A stretch of 35,795 nucleotides of DNA from the NCBI RefSeq assembly GCF_046533115.1, contig NZ_JAJQRC010000032.1:1-35795 (forward strand), in the 5' to 3' direction. A program made the position numbers and the translations under genes. This DNA comes from JAIRMO01 sp046533115. Lineage in GTDB: Bacteria; Spirochaetota; Spirochaetia; Treponematales; Breznakiellaceae. Shown in pieces: positions 1 through 7,816 of this stretch. Positions within the stretch are counted from its first letter, which is position 1. Each line of letters starts with the position of its first letter. The notes beneath the pieces were generated by a model. The model saw only the letters and a list, made by a program, of their open reading frames with translations, made no database searches and was not told the DNA's origin.

Positions 1-435
1 ATTTCCACGGTACTCAAGAAGATCAAGGACTGTATCGACAAGATCACCAACTCCACCAACGCGGTACTCAACAAGTTCGAGGCCATAGACAGCGAGGTAA
101 AAACAGTGACTGAGCAGGAAGAGAACATCCGGAGCGCTATGGAGGAACAGGGAACGGGAAGCCAACAGATTCTGGAATCAATTGCCCGGCTGAACGAAAT
201 CACCCGGATGGTCAAGGGCGGTTCCACGGAGATGCTGGAGGGGAGTAAAGAGGTTATCCAGGAGAGCAAAAACCTGGAGATGGTGACCCAGGAGATCACC
301 AACGGGATGAACGAGATGGCGACCGGTGCGGACCAGATCAACATAGCGGTGAACCGGGTGAATACCATCAGCGGTCAGAACAAGGATAACATCGACATTT
401 TGGTCAGGGAGGTTTCCAAGTTTAAGGTGGAATAG
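1..435 (+). CDS. Methyl-accepting chemotaxis protein, C-terminal fragment (cut by window edge)
   Basis: The frame is open from base 1, so the gene begins outside the window; the GTG at 106 is internal. The visible 144 residues are long amphipathic helix rich in Glu, Gln, Asn and Met, with phrases such as GTGSQQILESIARLNEITRMV and MNEMATGADQINIAVNRVN. These match the membrane-distal return helix of the chemoreceptor signalling hairpin, which bundles in the cytoplasm and controls CheA. The hairpin tip itself lies upstream and cannot be seen, and there is no C-terminal CheR/CheB-binding pentapeptide. The gene stops at TAG and is followed directly by a dispersed repeat. The ligand is unknown because the sensor domain is missing from the window. 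Confidence 0.85.
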   Translation: MSTVLKKIKDCIDKITNSTNAVLNKFEAIDSEVKTVTEQEENIRSAMEEQGTGSQQILESIARLNEITRMVKGGSTEMLEGSKEVIQESKNLEMVTQEITNGMNEMATGADQINIAVNRVNTISGQNKDNIDILVREVSKFKVE

Positions 436-441
436 GAATTT

Positions 442-649
442 TTAGCCACGAACCTCACGAACACCACGAATGAAGAGGAAGAAAACAGGAAGAGAATTCG
501 ACCACGAAGGCGAAGAAGGCGAAGAAGGTAGGAAGGAAAGAAGAGTGAGGAGTGAGGAAGAACGGCTTTTCATATGGTACCAGGCCGGACGGCGCCTTCG
601 TGGTGAATTTCTTACTTTTGTTCGTGTGGTTCGTGTGGTTCGTGGTTAA
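442..649. repeat. Dispersed palindromic CACGAA-rich repeat, copy 1
   Basis: The left end (442-470) reads TTAGCCACGAACCTCACGAA and onward; the right end (620-649) is its imperfect inverse, GTTCGTGTGG...GTGGTTAA. A second inverted pair is nested inside: GAATTCGACCACGAAGGCG at 494-512 against CGCCTTCGTGGTGAATTT at 593-610. The middle holds purine-rich GAAGGCGAA repeats. Related copies occur at 7395-7555 and 35632-35795. The layout resembles a non-autonomous, hairpin-forming element. It fills most of the gap between the chemoreceptor and the AAA ATPase, and no gene is seen in it. Confidence 0.75.
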
Positions 650-703
650 TTTTCTTCAAGTTATGGTGAAATTTATTTGACCAATTTTCATCTTCTAAAC
701 TCC

Positions 704-2362
704 TTAAACCGCAAAGCCTATGCGGCTTGTCTGGTGTTTATCAAGTGTTTCTTCATGGCAGTAAAATTTCATTTTTTCAAGGGATGGATTGCTGCCGGTA
801 AGAATAAAATCAACCGTCCGTTTTCTAACGATGTTTTCAATTTGTCCGCCGGAGAAATCATAGAGCGACGCCAATTCCACAATTTCCTGTTCAGGTAAAT
901 CCGGGGCCATGCTTTTCCAGATTGATTTTCGCGCCGCTTTCAATGGCTTTAGAAACTCTATCTTGTATAAAAATCGTCGCTCAAAGGCCTTGTCTAAATT
1001 ATTGGTCAGATTCGTCGTAGCGATAAGAATACCTTCCAGATTTTCAATTTCCTGCAGGATAATATTCTGAATTCGATTTTCAGTATCATCAAGGGATCTT
1101 GATGGGGATTCATGGCGTTTCCCTATAATTCCATCCGCTTCATTGAAAAGAAGGATGGGCGTAAGTTCATTTGATTTAACGGCACTACTATACTGATCAA
1201 AAACTTTCTTTATAAGTTTCTCGCTTTCACCATACCAACAGGTTTTTGTTTGTGATATATCAACTTTCATAATATCCCGTCCGGTTTTTTTGGCAATTTG
1301 GTACACGGTTTCCGTCTTGCCCGTTCCGGGAGGGCCGTAAAACAGGCAGGCAAAGCCGCGGCGCATTCCGGTCTTTGACAAACGATCCTGTACTGAAGAA
1401 AAATTTTCCTTTCCCAATAGAGCGGTCAGCTCTGCTACCTGCAGGGACTCTTTTTCATTGTAAAAAAGATACTTTGGCGTTATTTTTTCTGATATAATAA
1501 AATCCTTTCCGCGGATTTTTGTTTCTGTCTTTACATTGCTGAGATATGCATCTTTAAACTCGTCTGTTAATTTAAAACGGTCTTTTTCGGACAAACCATC
1601 ATCCAGTGCATATTGAACTACATGATGGATCATGAGAATATGCTCACCGTCTTTTAACTCTCGTTCAATGTAGCGCAGTGTACTTTTATCTTCAAAAATA
1701 TTGTCAATATCGCAAATGCCAATGTAGTCATCATTATTAGAAACGAATAGATTACAAAACCGTAATAACAAGACTATGTCTGTTATTTCAAATGTACTTT
1801 CTGCTAAATCCTGAACTAATTTCATATTTTTATTTCCCCTCAGTAAATCTTGGACCTCATTAACCAGATCGTCATACGTTAATTCATTGTCGGTCCGTTG
1901 ACAAAAAAGATCATCAATGGCGTCGAAAAAATCAGATTCGGATAAATTGTTATAATTTACCGGGACATATTCTTCTTCCTTGCGGATAGCGTCTACTGCT
2001 TTCTGGGGAACCCGGTATGTGGGCATACTATCATCATTGCGGCGGCAGCGGATCAATTTTCGTTTCTCCAATAATTCCAGTTCATTCATATACCTTAGTA
2101 ATTCGATTTTCTTGCATTTAATCGATTTGGCGATTTTTTTTGTGGTGATCGCATTATCATCACAACGGTTTAAGAAAAGAGAAAACAAGGCCGTCTGTAC
2201 TGGGCTCAATTTTAAGAAAGTGGATACATAATTGATTTCGTCTTTTACTTCCTCAAAAAAACCGGGGGTAAAACCATTTTCCTCCGCTTTGGAAACGATG
2301 GTGATAAGATAATCCAATACGCTTTTGGTTTCCTGGGCATTACCTGTTTGTATTTCAGACAT
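704..2362 (-). CDS. AAA family ATPase with N-terminal winged-helix-like region
   Basis: Predicted cytoplasmic ATPase. Numbering here is from an in-frame ATG at 2374. The N-terminal ~300 residues look helical and contain a winged-helix-like stretch (about 55-115). A single AAA module follows: Walker A GPPGTGKT at 347-354, Walker B ILLFNEAD at 407-414, sensor 1 IATTN at 451-455, candidate arginine finger ERRF at 465-468 and sensor 2 GGQIEN at 509-514. The Walker B Asp is replaced by Asn before the catalytic Glu. I chose the ATG at 2362 because GGAG lies 6 bases before it; the ATG at 2374 has no such site. The AAA module resembles Cdc48/FtsH-type remodelling ATPases, but the substrate is unknown. 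Base composition is clearly more AT-rich than the neighbours, suggesting acquisition. It stands alone, convergent with the chemoreceptor gene. Confidence 0.8.
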   Translation of the reverse strand: MSEIQTGNAQETKSVLDYLITIVSKAEENGFTPGFFEEVKDEINYVSTFLKLSPVQTALFSLFLNRCDDNAITTKKIAKSIKCKKIELLRYMNELELLEKRKLIRCRRNDDSMPTYRVPQKAVDAIRKEEEYVPVNYNNLSESDFFDAIDDLFCQRTDNELTYDDLVNEVQDLLRGNKNMKLVQDLAESTFEITDIVLLLRFCNLFVSNNDDYIGICDIDNIFEDKSTLRYIERELKDGEHILMIHHVVQYALDDGLSEKDRFKLTDEFKDAYLSNVKTETKIRGKDFIISEKITPKYLFYNEKESLQVAELTALLGKENFSSVQDRLSKTGMRRGFACLFYGPPGTGKTETVYQIAKKTGRDIMKVDISQTKTCWYGESEKLIKKVFDQYSSAVKSNELTPILLFNEADGIIGKRHESPSRSLDDTENRIQNIILQEIENLEGILIATTNLTNNLDKAFERRFLYKIEFLKPLKAARKSIWKSMAPDLPEQEIVELASLYDFSGGQIENIVRKRTVDFILTGSNPSLEKMKFYCHEETLDKHQTSRIGFAV

Positions 2363-2486
2363 AGTACACTCCATAAATTTAACTTATGGTACTAATATAC
2401 ACCGGTTGATCTGTCATAGATTGATGGATCAAAAAAATATTACTATTTTTTTTGAAAATACCCGCTATTTGGTGGTGGTTTTTGAC

Positions 2487-3911
2487 CTATGAAGCCGCAT
2501 ACCCGGTTTCCCCTGAAACCGGTATGGGGTATTCCCCGGTAAAACAGCCCAGGCAGTATCCCGCAGGGGGGCCTTCTTTGCGGGAGTCTGATTCCAGGGA
2601 TTCCAGGAGACCCTCCACGGAAATAAAGGCCAGGCTGTCCGCCCCCAGGGAAGCGCAGAGTTCCCCCACACTGTTGCCGTTGCTGATCAGGTCCTTGCGG
2701 TGGGGGGTGTCGATGCCGAAGTAGCAGGGAAACCGTACCGGGGGAGAGCACACCCGGATGTGTACCTCCCGGGCGCCGGCTTTTTTTAAGATCGAAACAA
2801 GCCGTCTGCTGGTGGTTCCCCGGACAATGGAATCGTCGATCAGGACCACCCGTTTGCCCTGGACTTCGCTTTGGATCACGTTGTGTTTTACCGAAACCGC
2901 CCGCTCCCTGAGGGCTTGATCCGGGGCGATAAAGGTCCTGCCCACATATTTACTTTTGACGATCCCCAGGCCGAAGGGAGTGCCGGTGGCCTTACCGTAG
3001 CCCATGGCCGCGGGGATCCCCGAATCGGGAACGCCGATGACCAGGTCCGCCGAAACCGCCGATTCCCTGCCCAGAATTTGTCCCGCCCGGACCCGGGCCC
3101 CGTATACGTCCACCCCGTCGATAACGCTGTCCGGCCGGGCAAAATAGACGTATTCAAAGGCGCAGGCCGCCCGCCGGGTTTTTTCACTGAAGGTAAAAGA
3201 GAGGACCTCGTCCCGGTTGATGATAACCACTTCCCCGGGTTCCAGATCCCGAACAAGCTCCCCCCCCACCGAATCAATGGCGCAGGATTCGCTGGCCAGG
3301 ATCCAGCCGCCGTTGATCTTTCCCAGGCACAGGGGCCGGATCCCGTTAGGGTCCCGGGCCCCCACCAGGGCGTCATCGGTGAGTACCGCCAGGGCATAGG
3401 AGCCCTTGATGAATTTGATCGTATCGGTCAGGGCCTTCTCCAGCCCCTTTTTGTAGTTTTTGGTGATGAGGTTGACAATTACCTCGCTGTCGCTGGAGGA
3501 GGTAAACCCCACCCCGGCATCTTCCAGTAATTCCCGGACCACATCGGCGTTAGTCAGGGTACCGTTGTGGGCCACCGCGATGGAACCCAGCTTGAACCGG
3601 CTGACAAAGGGCTGGGCGTTTTCAATAGAACTGGTGCCGCTGGTGGAATACCGTACATGCCCCACCCCGGCGGACCCTCTGATCTGGGACAGAATATCGG
3701 GGGTAAAAACCTCCCCCACCAGCCCCATACCCCGGCGGCATTCGATGGTTTTATGGTAGACCGCGGCGATCCCGGCGCTTTCCTGTCCCCGGTGCTGCAG
3801 GGAAAGCAGGCCGTAATAGATCAGGGGAACCGCGTCTTTTTCCGGGTCCTGAAAAAAAACGCCAAAAACCCCGCAGGCTTCTTTTAATTTGTCATCCATA
3901 TCGGCAACCAT
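2487..3911 (-). CDS. purF: Amidophosphoribosyltransferase
   Basis: First committed step of purine synthesis: PRPP + glutamine to 5-phosphoribosylamine. The N-terminal glutaminase domain has its nucleophile at Cys13 (KEACGVFGVF), so a short propeptide is expected to be removed. HRGQES at 40-45 and GHVRYST at 84-90 are class II amidotransferase motifs. The C-terminal half has the PRPP loop VVLIDDSIVRGTT at 355-367. Cys250, Cys396 and the YCLGC pair (453, 456) match the [4Fe-4S] ligands of the Bacillus subtilis type. Length 474 is normal. The start overlaps the purC stop by one base (TGATG), implying translational coupling. A second in-frame ATG at 3899 would make residue 5 the start. Last gene of the purE-purC-purF run. 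Confidence 0.96.
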   Translation of the reverse strand: MVADMDDKLKEACGVFGVFFQDPEKDAVPLIYYGLLSLQHRGQESAGIAAVYHKTIECRRGMGLVGEVFTPDILSQIRGSAGVGHVRYSTSGTSSIENAQPFVSRFKLGSIAVAHNGTLTNADVVRELLEDAGVGFTSSSDSEVIVNLITKNYKKGLEKALTDTIKFIKGSYALAVLTDDALVGARDPNGIRPLCLGKINGGWILASESCAIDSVGGELVRDLEPGEVVIINRDEVLSFTFSEKTRRAACAFEYVYFARPDSVIDGVDVYGARVRAGQILGRESAVSADLVIGVPDSGIPAAMGYGKATGTPFGLGIVKSKYVGRTFIAPDQALRERAVSVKHNVIQSEVQGKRVVLIDDSIVRGTTSRRLVSILKKAGAREVHIRVCSPPVRFPCYFGIDTPHRKDLISNGNSVGELCASLGADSLAFISVEGLLESLESDSRKEGPPAGYCLGCFTGEYPIPVSGETGYAAS

Positions 3912-4663
3912 CAGGCATCCACGCGGTTCAGGATCTCGATATAGGCTTCTTTGACGTTTCCCAGATCCCGGCGAAAACGGTCCTTGTCGAGTTTTTCATT
4001 GGTTTTAGCATCCCAGAACCGGCAGGTATCCGGGGAGATTTCATCGGCCAGTACCAGCTGCCCCGGAGCGGATCCGGCTTCCACCCTGCCGAATTCCAGC
4101 TTAAAGTCGATAAGGCGGATGTCCCGTTTAAGAAAAAAGGCCGACAGGATCTGGTTGACTTTGAAGGTGATGTCTTTGATCTCCCCGATCTCCTCAAAGG
4201 TTGAGGCCCCGATGGCCACGGCGTGGTAATCGTTGATCAGGGGATCCCCCAGGGCATCGTCCTTGTAGGAAAGTTCAAAAACCGTGGTTTTGAGGGGGGT
4301 CCCTTCGGCGAGGCCCAGCCGTTTTGCCATAGAACCTGCCGCGACATTCCGGACTATTACCTCCAGGGGGATGATCCTGACCTTTTTGCACACCATGTCC
4401 CGGTCGGAAGTCCGGGCGATAAAGTGGGTGGGTACCCCGGATTTTTCCAGAAGTTCAAACAGGGATGAGGCAATTTTGTTGTTTAAAACGCCCTTATCCG
4501 CTATTTGCCCCTTTTTTTCGCCGTTAAAGGCGGTGGCGTCATCTTTGTAGTGGATAATAACCAGATCATCCCGGTTGGCGGCAAATACCTTTTTTGCCTT
4601 TCCTTCATAAAGTACCGGTCCCGGTTTTATTTCCCCAAGACCGGCTTCCCGGCTTTCGCTCAT
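3911..4663 (-). CDS. purC: Phosphoribosylaminoimidazole-succinocarboxamide synthase
   Basis: SAICAR synthetase: ATP-dependent joining of aspartate to CAIR, the step after PurE. Recognised by YEGKAKKVF near the N-terminus, the nucleotide-binding YKDDATAFNGEKKG segment, EVIVRNVAAGS, IDFKLEFG and LADEISPDTCRFWD. Length 250 fits the stand-alone bacterial enzyme. GGAG lies 8 bases before the ATG. The start overlaps the purE stop as ATGA, and its own stop overlaps purF, so the three pur genes form one tightly coupled minus-strand operon. Confidence 0.96.
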   Translation of the reverse strand: MSESREAGLGEIKPGPVLYEGKAKKVFAANRDDLVIIHYKDDATAFNGEKKGQIADKGVLNNKIASSLFELLEKSGVPTHFIARTSDRDMVCKKVRIIPLEVIVRNVAAGSMAKRLGLAEGTPLKTTVFELSYKDDALGDPLINDYHAVAIGASTFEEIGEIKDITFKVNQILSAFFLKRDIRLIDFKLEFGRVEAGSAPGQLVLADEISPDTCRFWDAKTNEKLDKDRFRRDLGNVKEAYIEILNRVDA

Positions 4664-5139
4664 AGGTCCACTCCTTTATTAGCTTCGGCAAATTCGGCCT
4701 TCATGCCGGCCCTGAACGCAGCGAGCCGTTCCCGCAGGGACGGGTATTTCAGGCCGAGGATCTGGCAGGCGAGATATGCGGCATTGGCCCCATTGTCCAC
4801 CCCCACGGTGGCCACGGGGATAGGTTTGGGCATCTGTACTATGGAGAGGAGGGCGTCCAAACCCCCAAGCCCCCCGGAAGCGATGGGTACGCCGATAACG
4901 GGAATAAGGGTCAGACTGGCGATAACCCCCGGCAGATGGGCGGCCAGTCCCGCCCCGGCAATGATCACCTCAGTCCCCTCCGCTTCCAGTTGTGTCAGGG
5001 TCTCTTTCAACAACTCCGGCACCCGGTGGGCGGAAAGAATATGGGAAGAAAACTCCACCCCCAAGTCCCGAAAAACATCGGCGGCCTTTTTCATAACGGC
5101 CTTATCTGATGAAGACCCAAAGATTATGGCGGCTTTCAT
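4660..5139 (-). CDS. purE: N5-carboxyaminoimidazole ribonucleotide mutase (PurE, class I type)
   Basis: Converts N5-CAIR to CAIR. The glycine-rich start IIFGSSSDKAVM, the substrate loop SAHRVPE, AGAGLAAHLPG, and the SIVQMPKPIPV-ATVGVDNGANAA region follow the E. coli-like class I pattern rather than the AIR-carboxylase (class II) pattern reported for Treponema denticola. A class I enzyme needs PurK to make N5-CAIR, and no purK is present in this window. Start at 5139 gives 159 residues, the normal size; further upstream the frame remains open, but homology stops there. The Shine-Dalgarno sequence is weak. A 61-base gap separates it from the GGDEF gene upstream, which could be on the same transcript. 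Confidence 0.93.
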   Translation of the reverse strand: MKAAIIFGSSSDKAVMKKAADVFRDLGVEFSSHILSAHRVPELLKETLTQLEAEGTEVIIAGAGLAAHLPGVIASLTLIPVIGVPIASGGLGGLDALLSIVQMPKPIPVATVGVDNGANAAYLACQILGLKYPSLRERLAAFRAGMKAEFAEANKGVDL

Positions 5140-5200
5140 GTCAGAGAAAAAATACCATGTTCCGGGGGAGGTAAACAAGCCCCAAGGCTCCCCATACGGC

Positions 5201-6247
5201 TTAGGCTGTTTCGGTTTCGGGGGGAGGGCACGGTAAGGAGTCTGCGACTTCCACCCGGTTCCGGCCCAAATTTTTGGCCTTGAGCAGGGCTTCATCCGCC
5301 CTGAGCATGAGGGACTCGGCATCCCCGGCGTCGGCCGGCGCCGCCGCCACCCCGATACTGACTTGGACCGAAATGACGGTCTCTTCGTTTGATCCGGGGC
5401 TTTGGGCAACCGGTATTTTCCGTAAAAAAACTGCGGCCCGGATCCGTTCCGCCACCACCCGCCCGTCATCGTCGTTCGTGTCCTGGAGCAGGACCGCAAA
5501 TTCGTCCCCCGAAAACCGGGCGGCAATATCCCCGTTCCGCAGGTGCTGCTGAATGGTTTCCGCAACGGCGATGATAACCTTATCCCCCGCCTGGGTACCG
5601 TAGGTTTCGTTTATGGCATGAACCTTGTCCAGATCCATCATCAAGAGGGCTATGTTCCGCACCTGGACGATACCCTGTTCAAAACGGTTTTTGATGAGCC
5701 CCTCAAGAAAACGCCGGTTATAGAGCCCGGTAAGATCATCGGTAATGGCCCGTTTCCGGGCGGTTTCCCCCCAACGCATGAGGTCGTTGAGGTGCCGGGA
5801 ATTTTGTTCCAACCAGGTGTTCTGCACATCCCCAATGGCTTTGAGGAGTTTAACCCCGATCATGGGATGCCGGGAAACAAAATGGTAAAAATCCGTATCC
5901 TTGAGAACCATCAGCTCCGAATCAACCTTGGCAATAATGGTCGCGGAACGGGGTTCATCGGCGATAATGGACATTTCCCCAAAAAAATCCCCCGCCCTGA
6001 TGTTAAACATCCACCGCTGGATGCCCCCGGACTGAGTTACGTAGGCGTTTAATTCCCCCGAGAGGAGGATGAACAGTTCCTTTCCCGGGTCCCCTTCGGA
6101 AAACACCTGGCTGTTTTTGGCTATATACCGGTATTCCAAACAGGCGGCTACCGCATCAAACTCCAATTTGCTTAACGGGGAGAATAACGGTGAACCGGTA
6201 AGAACACCCTCATCATTGGGGGATAGACTTTTCGCGGTTTGGCTCAT
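5201..6247 (-). CDS. Cyclic-nucleotide-binding domain + GGDEF protein (probable diguanylate cyclase)
   Basis: 348 residues. A cNMP-binding/CRP-like beta barrel covers about 20-135 (GELNAYV, GDFFGEMSIIADEPRSATI). A GGDEF domain covers about 165-335, with the entry motif DDLTGLYNRR at 170-179, metal site MDLD at 204-207 and an active-site signature SGDEF at 246-250 (Ser for the first Gly). No RxxD inhibitory site precedes it. It would make c-di-GMP from two GTP under control of the N-terminal sensor. There is no membrane segment. The ATG at 6247 is chosen because it overlaps the upstream stop as ATGA; an open frame continues to 6364 but lies inside the upstream gene. Confidence 0.88.
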   Translation of the reverse strand: MSQTAKSLSPNDEGVLTGSPLFSPLSKLEFDAVAACLEYRYIAKNSQVFSEGDPGKELFILLSGELNAYVTQSGGIQRWMFNIRAGDFFGEMSIIADEPRSATIIAKVDSELMVLKDTDFYHFVSRHPMIGVKLLKAIGDVQNTWLEQNSRHLNDLMRWGETARKRAITDDLTGLYNRRFLEGLIKNRFEQGIVQVRNIALLMMDLDKVHAINETYGTQAGDKVIIAVAETIQQHLRNGDIAARFSGDEFAVLLQDTNDDDGRVVAERIRAAVFLRKIPVAQSPGSNEETVISVQVSIGVAAAPADAGDAESLMLRADEALLKAKNLGRNRVEVADSLPCPPPETETA

Positions 6248-7248
6248 GGTAACTCCGATTCGGTATAACGGCTCAGGCGGTTTCCGCCGGCCCGCCAGGT
6301 ATCCAGCAGCAGGGCATAGATGCCCCCCAGGAGAACATCCCAGTCGGTATGATCCTCCGGCCACATGCCCCAGCTTATCGTAGCGGTAAAGTTGAAGGCC
6401 GGGTAATTATCCTGGGCAGGGACCGATTCAAGGGAGGCCACCGCCCGCTGTATTTCCCGGGCGATAATCTTCGCCTGGGATACGGGACATTGGGGTATCA
6501 ATACGCCGGTTTCATTGCTTTTGAACCGCAGGGGCCATCCCCGGCCCTGCTTGCGGGTAATATTCTTTAATATCTTGGCAATACGGATCATGGCTTCGTC
6601 CCCCACGGTATGCCCCCGGGAATCCACCAGGATTTTAAACCGATCCGGTTTTAACATGATCAGGGCGGTGGGAACCTCCAGGATCTGGTTTATCTCATTG
6701 GAGAGGAAAGATTGCTTCCAAAGTCCCGTACCGGGATCTTCATAGGCCAGACGGTGCAGTTCCTGAACCCAGCTCATATTCTCCATGATGATCCTTTGCG
6801 TTGCCTTAATCCGGGTAGTGATCATCCGTATGGCGTTCAGGTAAATCTTTGACGCGACATGGGGTTCAGTCTGGGTGAAATTATCCATGGTTATCCCAAA
6901 ACCGGGGAACATAATTACGAGGGAATCTTCCAAAGCTTCCGCGGAAGCATCGTATAGGGCCCGCCGGGCAAAATCGAAATCCCCGATGGTGTCCCCCGGG
7001 AAAAATCGCGCCAGTTCATCATCCTCATAGTCGGTTCTGGGCCTGAAAATCCGGATTGATCCGGCCAGGAGTACATAAAGATGCTCCGCCCGTTCCCCTA
7101 TGGAAAAAAGCCGGGCCTTGTGACGGAGCTGCAAAATACTGGCCTGGGACCTTACCACCGCCATTTCCTGCTCCGAAAGGGAATTGAATAACTCAATCTG
7201 CTGTATCAATATAGGATCAAGGGATTTACCCTGAAACAATTCTTCCAT
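6244..7248 (-). CDS. Cyclic-nucleotide-binding domain + degenerate GGDEF-like protein
   Basis: 334 residues with the same layout as the gene that follows it. The cNMP-binding-like barrel at about 20-130 includes EHLYVLLAGSIRIF and FFPGDTIGDFDFA. The C-terminal half aligns in plan with a GGDEF fold (DPGTGLWKQSFL for the entry motif, ALIMLKPDRFK for the metal-binding strand, GHTVGDEAM after it). The active-site loop, however, reads SNETG at 244-248 instead of GGDEF, and the metal Asp is Pro/Asp-shifted. Catalysis is therefore unlikely; a receptor or partner role is more probable. AGGGG lies 5 bases before the ATG. It is co-directional with and overlaps the active-looking paralogue, which suggests a heteromeric pair. 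Confidence 0.82.
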   Translation of the reverse strand: MEELFQGKSLDPILIQQIELFNSLSEQEMAVVRSQASILQLRHKARLFSIGERAEHLYVLLAGSIRIFRPRTDYEDDELARFFPGDTIGDFDFARRALYDASAEALEDSLVIMFPGFGITMDNFTQTEPHVASKIYLNAIRMITTRIKATQRIIMENMSWVQELHRLAYEDPGTGLWKQSFLSNEINQILEVPTALIMLKPDRFKILVDSRGHTVGDEAMIRIAKILKNITRKQGRGWPLRFKSNETGVLIPQCPVSQAKIIAREIQRAVASLESVPAQDNYPAFNFTATISWGMWPEDHTDWDVLLGGIYALLLDTWRAGGNRLSRYTESELP

Positions 7249-7394
7249 AAAAACCCCTTTTTATTATAAAATACTTGCGGTTTTTATACAATCCTATGAA
7301 CACCTATGAACAGAAAAAACCGAACCTCAGGAACTTTTGCTTCGATATCCTGAAATTACTACCTCATGTTATGCAAGGGTCCCAAGGAGAGATT

Positions 7395-7555
7395 TTAACC
7401 ACAAACCTCACGAACCACACGAACAGAAACAAAGACAAATTGGCGTTTCCACCGATAGTTCTGTCCTGCTTTCCCACGAACAAAGAAGAGAATTCAGGCA
7501 TAAATTCCGGAATATCGAAGCAAAAGTTCGTGGTGTTCGTGTCGTTCGTGGTTAA
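7395..7555. repeat. Dispersed palindromic CACGAA-rich repeat, copy 2
   Basis: The left end at 7395-7424 (TTAACCACAAACCTCACGAA onward) and the right end at 7526-7555 (GTTCGTGGTGTTCGTG... to GGTTAA) are inverted copies of each other and of the ends of copy 1. A separate, wider inverted pair brackets the left end: GAACTTTTGCTTCGATAT at 7331-7348 and its complement at 7512-7529, with 24 of 27 bases matching over the longer arms. A further partial end lies at 7570-7586. Short open frames here are repeat translation, not genes. The rest of 7249-7639 shows nothing else. Confidence 0.72.
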
Positions 7556-7639
7556 TTTTCCTCCTATTCGAGTGGTTCGTGGTGATTTTAAACTGAGCAT
7601 GCTCAGACTGTCCTCCGCCGAAGCCTTGACAAAAAAACC

Positions 7640-7668
7640 TTGACATCCCCCGTGACCTATGTTATATT
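7640..7668 (+). promoter_or_regulatory. Sigma-70-type promoter of the methyltransferase II gene
   Basis: A perfect TTGACA (7640-7645) and TATATT (7663-7668) are separated by 17 bases. Predicted transcription start is near 7675, giving a leader of about 140 bases before the ATG at 7817. A second TTGACA-like copy (CCTTGACA) lies 15 bases upstream. Confidence 0.7.
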
Positions 7669-7722
7669 CGTTGCACTGAAGCACAACAAACTCTCGGGAT
7701 TATGCGGCAGGGCAGGCGAACC

Positions 7723-7794
7723 GTCCCCTGTGTAGGTATCCGCAAAGGCGGAACCGCCTTTGCAGGGGACAAAACCGGTGATCATGATTACCGG
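7723..7794 (+). other. Structured 5' leader of the methyltransferase II mRNA
   Basis: GCAAAGGCGG at 7742-7751 and CCGCCTTTGC at 7754-7763 form a 10-bp perfect stem. GTCCCCTG (7723-7730) can pair with CAGGGGAC (7763-7770) to close an outer helix. A third small stem, CCGGT/ACCGG, spans 7775-7794. There is no U-run, so it is not an intrinsic terminator. No B12-box-like sequence of cobalamin riboswitches was recognised. It could be a regulatory leader of unknown class or only a stable mRNA 5' end. Confidence 0.5.
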
Positions 7795-7816
7795 AAATCT
7801 AAACAAGGAAGCGTAC

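Noticed and set aside
2443..2751. Small frames at the 3' end of purF
   Set aside because: Pro/Arg-rich alternative frames overlapping purF; the PurF Fe-S Cys pair confirms the purF frame.
3911..3911. purF/purC overlap as a sequencing error
   Set aside because: One- and four-base stop/start overlaps recur throughout the window and are normal coupling in these operons.
7275..7684. Open frames of 72-122 codons on both strands (for example 7275-7643 plus, 7364-7684 minus)
   Set aside because: They translate the CACGAA repeat into His/Asn/Thr-rich runs, have no family resemblance and no convincing ribosome sites.
7675..7816. Cobalamin riboswitch before the methyltransferase II gene
   Set aside because: No B12-box-like sequence or multi-helix core was recognised; only simple stems are visible.
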